Source: Phoebastria nigripes
Taxonomy: Eukaryota > Chordata > Aves > Procellariiformes > Diomedeidae
NCBI GenBank assembly: GCA_035582835.1
Contig: JAYKAV010003044.1
Location: 4,989,037 to 5,053,036 of the forward strand
Length of the DNA stretch: 64,000 nucleotides
Direction of reading: 5' to 3'
Positions 55,994 through 64,000 of the stretch are shown piece after piece; position 1 is the stretch's first letter, and each line of letters opens with the position of its first letter. Under the pieces are notes generated by a model. The model worked only from the letters and a program-made list of their open reading frames with translations. It did no database searches and was not told the DNA's origin. The position numbers and the translations under genes were made by a program.

Positions 55994-58900
55994 CTGTTAA
56001 GACAGAAATTAGCTGTTGATATCATACTGGCCAAAATTATTTTTATTCTTTTGAATTCAAGCACAAGGCACTATATTGAGAAAAAGCTATTACAGATTCC
56101 TTACGGTTTTTAGAAGTTCAGCAGTAATTAGGCAACCAGAAAAGAAAAAGGAAGTAGCGCTCTTTAAAATAGCTTTGTAACATGGCTATCAATCCTGTCA
56201 CTCCAAACAAACTAATTCTGAAGTGTGATCCAGTACTTCAGATTCTACTGGAAAAGGATCTTTCAGTAGGGTCACACAAAGAGCATTAAGGTTGCACATC
56301 TTTCTTGTTCCTGGTTTTCTAAAAATTCAGATGTCAACCGTAGGAGAAGGAAACATCATAAACACCGATGTTTTGACAATAAATTCTTGCAACTTTGGAA
56401 GAAAGCAGACCATGGTTAAGGTAGCGTGCAGCATGATAAACACCGCTGTTGGACACTGACCTGTGAAATCCAATTATGTATCATGAAGCTATAACCCATG
56501 CAAGATCCCAAACATAACTGCTCTTGGCATTTGTCACTTTGGTGCATTTGTTAAAAATAATTCACAGTTAATGTCTCTACTCTGCGTTCGGTGGTTGGTT
56601 TTGCTGTACTACTCTGTCCACGTACAATCGTACCCATTACAGCTAGAAAAGAGCATTTTTTGTTAAGGCCAAGACGCCAGCTTTACCTCCATGGGGTTCA
56701 CAGTGATGGTCAAAGCAGAGTCATCCCAGTCCATCTCATTTTCCTTCCCAGTGTCCTGGTCACGCATCGTTCTCTGATGTGCAGCTCGGATTCGGAACAC
56801 TCCCAGAATAATCATAAAAACCAGGAAACTGACACAAACTACAATCACAACAGTGGCTGTACTGGGAACAACTGCAACAAGAAAATAAAAGGAGTTTCTT
56901 AGATGATGCTGAGAAGTAACTCTTATGCACTGCTAATAACCAGTCCTCTGTTCCCATCACCTGCAAGAGGGAAATGGCCTTATACAAATATTTTATGTAG
57001 CTACACAAAGGCAGTTTGTCTAAGGCCACTTAAAAAGTCAGTTGGAGAATAAGAACTAAAACTTAGTTCCTTAAGTATAATTACATCAATCTGAAGGACT
57101 GACAACACGTGGAAAGCAGATTCCACCACACACAGAGACTCGTCTCTAAAATGCCTATTCTTCTTCCTCTCGCTTCCTACACCCATGCCAAATTAATATA
57201 ATTAAAACAGAAAGGACAGATACCACGACTCATCAGGGGGATAATGTTGCAGTCCTTTCCCCATGCCATTCAGAAGAAATACTGCCCCAGTTCCTCACAG
57301 TCCTTTATCTAGGTCTTACAGTCCCCTCCAAGACTGGTAAACCTCCAATTTTCCAATGTACACACACCAACAGAAAGCTCTCCTGCTGGCAGGAAAAGGT
57401 ATTTCATAGATCTCTAGTAATGCACTCCTCCCTGCTTGGGCAACAGCAGAACAGGACCGAGTAGCTGCTTAGATTATTAGTCCAACACACTGGTTTTAAC
57501 GCTGGGGAAAAACCTGCCTGCAGCAAGAAGCCTCTGTGACAGTTGAACACCAGAAAAAAACCACAGCTGAACTTCAGTGACTGAGAATTCTTACCTGAAA
57601 ATGGGTGAGGGTTAGCTAAGTTGTGACCAGAGAGATCAACAAATGTATGATGCACTGGATGAACAAATTGTGGTTGTGCAGCTATGTGATTAGCATGTTC
57701 AACTGGGTTAGCTGTATGGATAACATTCACCTAGGAACAAAAAGAAAATGTTAAACTCCAGAAATGCAACAGTTTACTTCTGAAGAGATAGAAAGAAAGG
57801 GGGAGGGGGAAAAAAAAACCCAAGCAAACAAACAAACCCTGTATCTATTTCCCAGAGCAGGCATCCAATTCTCCCTCAACACAGCAATGCTNGTTCTCAG
57901 GCGACAATCATTCCAATCAGAAGCTCCTCATACGTTACAATTCATTGTCACAAAACCCTTCAGTTTCACAGCTCTCAAATCTGTTTTAGTTAATCTGGCA
58001 AGTCTGTGTACAGACACCAGCATTTTGGAATAGAACAGATAAAGCCAGTTTATTATCAAATTTGGTAGGCAGCCGTTTTAATCCTGAAATAACAGTATAT
58101 ACAAAGATATATAACACGTTAATTACATTTTCTTCATTCCCATCTTTTCTTATTCTGCTGTATATCTTCAGCTAACACCAAAGAAAAAAAAAAATCCATA
58201 TTACAGTCAAAGGGTTAAGAAAAAAACTATTCTTTACAGTTTAACCCACACTTAGCAGAGCTGGCTTTTAGGTACAACTGCAAGCTCATCATTTGCACAG
58301 CATATTTCATGTTTCCTTGCCAAACAAGCAGAGCTAAATATACCCCTCCTGTGGTGGAACACTGTGATGCAGGGTACCTGACCAGCTGCACAACAGGAAG
58401 AGAGCACGTTTACTACAGGACAAGGAAAGCATTTGCAGTTCAATAGTTTGGTAAGATCCCAACTCAAGCTCACAGAATTTCCTCAGGAAACAAAACCACA
58501 TTACTTAATAAAAAAATTTCTATTCCGCAACACAAGAGGCTCCCCAGCCCACCATAACCACCCAACTAGTGGTAAATACAGTTAACTTTACAGTCATCCC
58601 TTTGGTCAGCTTTAAAATGTAGAAATTCAAGCTCATAGCTGAAAGATGCAGAGATACGTGACAGTTCCTCTCAATATAAATAACTTCACATTCCAGCACC
58701 TGAAATTTTAGTGCCCTTTATGTTATCTTCTGCTGTACTTCCNTGTATTTGATATAAGCGTACTAAGTAATAATTAACCTGTATTCTGCTGCAGAGNAAA
58801 TGCAGTTTTAGCCTGTCTGTGCTCTTACATAAGCCCTCAGCATCAGCGTTTTAAACATCACACAAGCAAAACAGTAAAGGGCCCAGCAAGTTCATTTGCA

Positions 58901-61900
58901 GAATCCTAGAAGTTATACGTGAAGGCCACTCAAGTCTCTGGTAGCACTACTCTTACTCTATTTGCTATTTTTTTGCTAAANTAATACGCTGTCTTTCAAG
59001 TTCAACCTTTTTGCCTTCACACTTCCACTAGCCATACTATTTCTTCTACAACACAACAGTTTCACCTCTGTTTAGGCAGCCTTATTTGAAGCTGAAATGC
59101 AGGATTAAGAACACATTTATATATAAAATACATCCTGAAATGCACACGTTTACGGATATTTATTTACAGGACAAAAATCTAAATCAACAATTGATCAATT
59201 ATCTATCAGTTGAGGCAACAACTTCCATCCTCCTAGCCATCCATGCTCTAAAACTTCTAAAGAGTGATCAGATTAGCTTACATACCTCCACTTTAAACTC
59301 ATTGCTGACATAGCGTCCGTTAAGCTCAGAACAGACTAATTTGAACTTTCTGTCAAAGAGAGAAACAGTGTGCCAGTTTCTGTAGTGTATCAAATGCAAA
59401 ACTTCTTCATAACTAGCCATAGTATCAACCCCTGCGGAGAGAAATAAACAAGTGAAACAATTACTTTGCAAAAGACTAGTGCAACATCATCTACTCGATA
59501 AATATTACTCCCTTTCTTCAAGTAAGTTTGCTTGGCTGACGGATTTTCAGTTAGTAGAAAAAAGGTAACACCATAAAGATAGACACACACAGATTGATTT
59601 TGTGATAGACCCAGTTAGTCTTTAAAAGGATTCTGGAAGACTTTATTTCGAATACATAACATATTCTGAATATAAAATAGAAAGGAATGATGCATGCTCC
59701 TAGGCACTGGATTATCTGCGCAAGGAACAAGCCTTTTCTGGGGCAAAGCGTACTTCATTTCCACAGTCCAGAGGTAACCTGCAATTTGGGATGTGAGAGA
59801 AGAACAGAAAGGAGGTTCTAGAATGACGTATTTTCTAGAATCATAGCTTTCCACAAATTAGTTGTAAGGCCTCTGAGCTTGAAATTCTTGTCAAAAACAA
59901 AGTATTTGGAGTAAGGTGTTACAAACCATCTCTCTAGCACGCTGTTCCCATTATCCCTGTCTTCAGACCCTTCCTACAAAAAGACCAGAAGTAGTAACCC
60001 CTACCTGTGATTATCATGCCCAGGTTGGAACTACTCATCTCAATGCCTTTCTGCTGTAGTCGCGTCATGTCAATCTCCAGGCTTTCTTGTTCCTGATTTA
60101 GTTCCTCTCCTAGCACTGTCACCTCACACGTATCCAGGTTATGCATGATCTCTTCAGATACCAAAGATTCTTGTACTGAAAAGCAGAGAAAACGCCAAAG
60201 AGGTAAGCAGAAACAAAGGTGAAGTAGACAAGAGCCCAGGAGCTATAAAATGTCACATGCAAACTCAACTCTTCTTCTAGAAGAAATATTAAGATCTGGG
60301 CCTGAAGTAAAGAGAGCAAGTATTAATGAAATAATGATTTAAAAAAAAAAAAAAAAAAAAAAAANAAAAAAAAAAAAAAAAAAAAAAATTACAAACAAGG
60401 GATATTTACATGAAGATAATGGCCTAGGCTTACTACCATTTCCAGGTAAATTTTTGTTAGCCCAGAGCAGAGTATCTACACCTTCTCACAAGACACAGAC
60501 ACCTTCTTTTCCCCTACTAGATTCTGTATTGAAAGAGAAATCCACATCTCTTTGCAAGAGGAAGATCGTCCAACATGATCATTGAATGGGGTGAGGATAG
60601 GCAACAGTCCTAAGCAGAAAAGGATGTTACCTGTAGGATCTTCATCTCCATCTCCCTCTGGCTCTACCTCTCGTGTAATGGTGCTTATTATGCGAAGCTC
60701 AGGAAAGAGGGAAACACCCTCAGAACTCTCAAACTCTGAAGCAGAGCGGGCAAAATGGTTGATGCCACTAAGGCTGATTTTCGGTTCCTCTGGTTGCAAG
60801 ACCATTACATATCCCTCCACAGAAGGAATGGAGATGCAGGCCTCTTCATTGAAACACCTATGAAATACAGAAGCAGTTTTGCAACAGTCAAGGAGGCTAT
60901 TTGAGAGGGAGGCACAATTATGCAGAGTAATTGCTTTATAAATTTTTAAAAAGCTCTGTCTCGGACCCAAGAGTCTTAGATAAATTCATCAACTGNGTTG
61001 GAAAGTAAGAATTCCCCACCAAGGGAGCAATCTTACAATTAATTTTTACTTACAGTTAACATTTGGCCCCATTTTCTATGCTATGACTAACAGCCACAGA
61101 TAACACCTTTAATGAAGGCTGTGATACTGGAGACATACTCACAGCATACCCTTCACAGCATACCCTTGTAGTAAGTTCCTCCCTATCTTACACAGTCCTT
61201 ACTGCATCTTCAGGAAGAAAAGAGTGCTGGTGTGGAAAACATCTGCCGTATTCAAATGTGTGATGGTTACATACAGCAAGACTCCTTTGTTTATCACAAC
61301 TGAGATACATGAACATCGTTCCAGGCTTCAGTATCACCGTACAGAGACGCATTACTTCAGCACTAGGACATACTTGACAACACTGGTGATTTTAAGCCTC
61401 CGAATCCCAGGTGTTGGGAACTGGCGGGAATTCAGATAGGAAATGTGTTGCATGGCCTTATCAAGTCTGTCAATATCATCCCCTTCTAAGGTCAGTGTTG
61501 ACTGACTGGGGTTCATGTGGATCTGAAACAACAGAAAAAAAAGAAATATGTAAGAGAATACCCAAACAGTAACATGATCAGGTAATTAAAAACGGAAAGT
61601 TCAGCACTGCTTAGCCTGGTAAATGCTAGAATAATTACACCTGTATTCAAAGCAGTAAGGCCATTATTTACTGGCCTTGTAGTACAGTTTAACTTCCCTA
61701 TTCACTTCCTTATTCCAGTCAAATATATTTAGTGTTTCGTTCTTTAAGAAAAAAGCTAGGCACTTATCACAGTTCTAATGTGAAGATTCTAGCTATATGA
61801 AAGAGGGACAGCTAATATAAAGGAGAAATTTAGCTCTGTTCACACAACCTTGCTATTAAAAAGAGGCATGCAAGTTAATCTCATTCTACTAAGCTGCTTG

Positions 61901-62351
61901 TTAAGAATCTCTCTCTTTTATTAGACAACCTGGTACAGCCAGTAAAAGAGAGAGGCTTCCAAATACAGAATTCCTCTTCAAGACTTAAAAAGAACACAAT
62001 AACTTTCATTCTTAAACTCCACTAAGACCATGTCTACACAAGAAAGATTTCCTAGTTTTCACGTAATTTTAGTGCAAAATGTCACAATTACCTTGCTTTA
62101 TTTGGGACACCCCTACTAACTCTGCCAGCAAAACTTGTAAGTATTATCAGCAAAGCAATGTACACGCTCCCCTTCATTCACACGCAACTTTACCTTCACG
62201 CCTTTGCCAACACCATCAGCCATTTGCAAATCCAGTCCCTCTTTGCAAGTATATAGGCAATCTATCACTTTCTTGTTTTCCAGTTTACCAGAACGAATCA
62301 TCAAACCTGCCAGATTGCCTCGGAAAAACTGAGCCATGTGGAGTTCACCAC
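55799..62351 (-). CDS. CLSTN1: Calsyntenin-1 (alcadein-alpha), C-terminal 454 residues, partial
   Basis: Calsyntenin-1 is a type I membrane protein of the cadherin superfamily that links vesicles to kinesin-1 through kinesin light chain and is shed by alpha-secretase. Eight minus-strand exons join in frame to 1367 bases: two bases of a split codon, 454 codons and TGA. In order they encode the end of the laminin-G-like domain (GNLAGLMIRSGKLENKKVID), the membrane-proximal ectodomain, a transmembrane helix VVIVVCVSFLVFMIILGVF, and a tail with MDWDDSALTI, NPME, a glutamate-rich stretch and LEWDDSTLSY at the very end. The cadherin repeats and signal peptide must lie beyond base 64000. CLSTN1 rather than CLSTN2 or CLSTN3 is chosen by the acidic tail and the ending WDDSTLSY. 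Confidence 0.96.
56687..56871 (-). CDS. CLSTN1: CLSTN1 second-last exon: transmembrane helix and first WDDS motif
   Basis: Acceptor TTTCTTGTTGCAG; donor ATGGAG|GTAAAG, phase 0. It encodes the hydrophobic helix followed by basic RIRAAHQRTMRDQ (cytoplasmic side) and NEMDWDDSALTITVNPME. The WDDS element is the first kinesin-light-chain-binding site, and NPME is the known X11-like/Mint2 binding motif. Confidence 0.97.
57595..57730 (-). CDS. CLSTN1: CLSTN1 third exon from the end
   Basis: Acceptor TTGTTCCTAG; donor TTTTCAG|GTAAGA, phase 1. It encodes VNVIHTANPVEHANHIAAQP and HTFVDLSGHNLANPHPFS, the juxtamembrane stalk in which alpha-secretase cleaves the human protein. Confidence 0.96.
59286..59431 (-). 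CDS. CLSTN1: CLSTN1 fourth exon from the end
   Basis: Acceptor TCTCTCCGCAG; donor GTGGAG|GTATGT, phase 0. It encodes GVDTMASYEEVLHLIHYRNW, then KFKLVCSELNGRYVSNEFKV. Confidence 0.96.
60005..60175 (-). CDS. CLSTN1: CLSTN1 fifth exon from the end
   Basis: Acceptor CTGCTTTTCAG; donor TCACAG|GTAGGG, phase 1. It encodes VQESLVSEEIMHNLDTCEVT, then ELNQEQESLEIDMTRLQQKG to GMIIT. Confidence 0.95.
60341..60388. repeat. Poly(A) run of 48 positions with one N (poly(T) in CLSTN1 sense), CLSTN1 intron
   Basis: A single long homopolymer between two CLSTN1 exons; the embedded N shows that its length was uncertain in assembly. In transcript sense it is poly(U), about 165 bases before the next acceptor. Confidence 0.9.
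60631..60857 (-). CDS. CLSTN1: CLSTN1 sixth exon from the end
   Basis: Acceptor ATTTCATAG; donor CTACAG|GTAACA, phase 1. It encodes CFNEEACISIPSVEGYVMVL, QPEEPKISLSGINHFARSAS and STITREVEPEGDGDEDPT, near-identical to mammalian calsyntenin-1. Confidence 0.96.
61374..61522 (-). CDS. CLSTN1: CLSTN1 seventh exon from the end
   Basis: Acceptor TTGTTTCAG; donor GTCAA|GTATGT, phase 2. It encodes IHMNPSQSTLTLEGDDIDRL to RQFPTPGIRRLKITSVVK, membrane-proximal ectodomain typical of calsyntenins. Confidence 0.94.
62194..62351 (-). CDS. CLSTN1: CLSTN1 eighth exon from the end
   Basis: Minus-strand acceptor after a T/C tract ending GATGAAG; donor GTGAAG|GTAAAG, phase 0. It encodes GGELHMAQFFRGNLAGLM, then DCLYTCKEGLDLQ, the end of the laminin-G-like domain with its cysteine pair. 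The acceptor is placed by the frame and the conserved GGELHMAQ start. Confidence 0.88.
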
Positions 62352-63627
62352 CTTCATCAAGGGAAGAAGGAAAAAATCTTTTTATGTTTTGATTCTTTTC
62401 ACTTTTTTTTTTTTTTTTCCCTTTTGTAAAACAACAAATATGTCTTCCGGTACCACAAAATATTATATACATGCGGGTTAGTTTTTATCCATTCTGGGTG
62501 TTAACCTTGTGATTATGTTCAAGCACAAAGAAAGAATTAAACAGTTCACCATGCACATGGCCTTCAAAACAGGTGTGGCCATCTTGAACTGCGAAACTAA
62601 GGCTAACATTTCCGTAACAAACATTTCAAAAGAAATCGCCCATACAGCGAGGTGGTGTTCTCCAGAAATGAAAGACAGAACCAGTGAGATGAACTATGAA
62701 ACCTGAATCTCCACGGTGAGGTAACACCTCCTACTAGTCGGTTCTCTACAAAACGGGCAATGCCCATCAGGATAGAAGACGACAGCATCCTTCCTCTAGA
62801 TGTTAGTTGTCTACATCTAAACCCATCAGTACAGGCTCTCTTTACACTCAAAGGATAGAAAGAAACTTCAACAAAGTGATTGAGCTCATTCTGAAAAAGG
62901 TGTCTAAGAGTTAATTGCTCCCCTCTAAAGGTGCCGCCTTCTCTGCATGGACTCAAGCGAGGAGTTTAAACTCAGGTAACTCATTTTTACCTGAGTTAAG
63001 TCCGATGAATTGCAACCCGATAAGCCCCGTATTGCTTAGATTTTTTTGAAGATGACATCACGATGATCACTTAGTCCATATCTTGCTAAATAATGGGGGC
63101 CACAGACCACCACCCGGAAATTGGTATTTCAAGGTCATTGCTTCCTAAGCTACCGGATTTTTAGAAAAATGCCTAAGCTTGTTTTAAAGATTCTAAGTGA
63201 TAAAAGATTCCTGGCATAACTCAGTCAAATTTTCAGTAGTGAATTGTCCTGTTACAAATTATATAATTTCCAGTTTAGATTTGTACAGCTCCAGCTTCTA
63301 GCCCCTGGATTCTGTTACATCCTTGCCAAATTAAAATGTGATGCCCAGCTAGAAACCTCTTGTCAATTATATCGAGACCATTCCAGGAATTCTTACACTT
63401 TACAGAGAGAGTACGTATCTTGAATACACTTTCAAGAAATATACACTATATTTCTAAGAAAATAAAACCCTGTAGCCAACCTGAAATACCTGGTAGCCAA
63501 AGCTTTCATGCCCATTCACTATAATTAGAACTTTATATCAATTTCTGATCAAGTGAGTATCCACTGTAAATGACAAGTCTGTCTGAGTTATATACAGGCA
63601 ACCTGATCTAAATAGGAAATCAGTCTT

Positions 63628-63696
63628 GCTTTGAGTGGGGAGCAGAGCTACCTGACTTCCAGAGGTCCTTCCCAACCTACTGAATAATTCTATGAT
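63628..63696 (+). mobile_element. CR1 LINE 3'-terminal fragment in CLSTN1 intron
   Basis: The sequence CCAGAGGTCC-TTCCCAACC followed by AATAATTCTATGATA matches the 3' end of avian CR1 elements, which finish in a short ATTCTATGA-type repeat. The fragment lies antisense to CLSTN1, is heavily 5' truncated as is usual for CR1, and has only one copy of the terminal repeat. Confidence 0.75.
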
Positions 63697-63738
63697 ACAC
63701 ACACATACCTACATACATATATATACATATATTTATAT
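63690..63738. repeat. (CA)n/(TA)n/(ATAC)n compound microsatellite
   Basis: Alternating purine-pyrimidine sequence of CA, TACA and TA units begins directly at the end of the CR1 fragment, suggesting that it grew from the CR1 tail. Confidence 0.8.
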
Positions 63739-64000
63739 AGGATGAGGTGCATTTCTGTTTTAACAGAACTGGATGAAAGAAATTATAGCTGATACTTTAT
63801 ATCAGCAACTTATTTTACACCACTTCACTGCAATCACAACAGTTGCAGATTTGTACATGGATGTGCATTTGGGTGCAACAAAAAAAAAAAAACTACCAAA
63901 AACCAAAAAGAAAGCAAAAAAATCAGCTGATGAAGCTCTGAAAATAGAAGCACAATGAAGAAACAAGCCTAGGAGAGGATTATGTGAAGGTCAATGGCCC

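Larger units (their letters stand above)
62352..64000 (-). other. CLSTN1: CLSTN1 intron sequence to window edge
   Basis: No further CLSTN1 exon is visible between the acceptor near 62351 and the right edge. Apart from a T tract at 62403-62418, the CR1 fragment and the microsatellite, I see nothing specific. Confidence 0.7.

Noticed and set aside
55835..56113. Plus-strand hydrophobic open frame opposite the CLSTN1 tail
   Set aside because: It is the complement of the glutamate codons (CTT/CTC) and so reads as leucine/phenylalanine. It is not a membrane protein gene.
59840..59851. Single 'tagaatcatag' as a possible antisense CR1 tail
   Set aside because: One short copy with no adjoining CR1 body is expected by chance in A/T-rich intron.

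Overview
This window is vertebrate nuclear DNA, most probably from a bird. It holds interrupted genes with GT-AG introns, short introns, few repeats, and decayed CR1-type LINE fragments. One of these, at about 63.63-63.70 kb, carries the 3'-terminal CR1 motif typical of bird and reptile genomes. Single N positions and two N runs (19280-19553 and 51466-51600) show that it is a draft assembly.

Two genes are certain and lie tail to tail. On the plus strand, 22 coding exons from 28214 to 48064 encode a complete catalytic subunit p110-delta of class IA phosphoinositide 3-kinase (PIK3CD). The exons join in frame to 1044 codons plus a stop. The order is p85-binding domain, Ras-binding domain, C2, helical domain and kinase domain, and the ATP-site lysine, catalytic-loop DRH and DFG motif are all present. 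On the minus strand, eight exons between 62351 and 55799 encode the last ~454 residues of calsyntenin-1 (CLSTN1): the end of the laminin-G-like domain, the membrane-proximal ectodomain, one transmembrane helix, and a cytoplasmic tail with two WDDS kinesin-light-chain-binding motifs and an NPME motif. The 5' part of CLSTN1 lies beyond the right edge. As I recall, the same PIK3CD/CLSTN1 pair, in the same convergent orientation, occurs on human 1p36.22.

Layout: 1-18.84 kb is non-coding with no exon I can support. 18.84-20.07 kb is a very GC- and CpG-rich island broken by the first N run and is the best candidate for a promoter of PIK3CD; its left half carries a degenerate tandem motif. 20.07-28.19 kb is non-coding and probably 5' untranslated/intron sequence of PIK3CD. 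28.19-48.06 kb is the PIK3CD coding region. 48.07-~53.2 kb holds its 3' untranslated region, with several possible polyadenylation signals. ~53.3-55.8 kb is the CLSTN1 3' untranslated region. 55.8-62.35 kb contains CLSTN1 exons and 62.35-64 kb is CLSTN1 intron.

The two products are not known to act in one pathway: p110-delta makes PIP3 at the plasma membrane, mainly in leukocytes, while calsyntenin-1 is a neuronal transport and synaptic adhesion protein. I see no bacterial-type system, CRISPR array, tRNA, rRNA or intact transposon. I do not think the window contains an undescribed system; the points worth checking are the promoter island, the facing 3' ends and a few lineage-specific protein differences.
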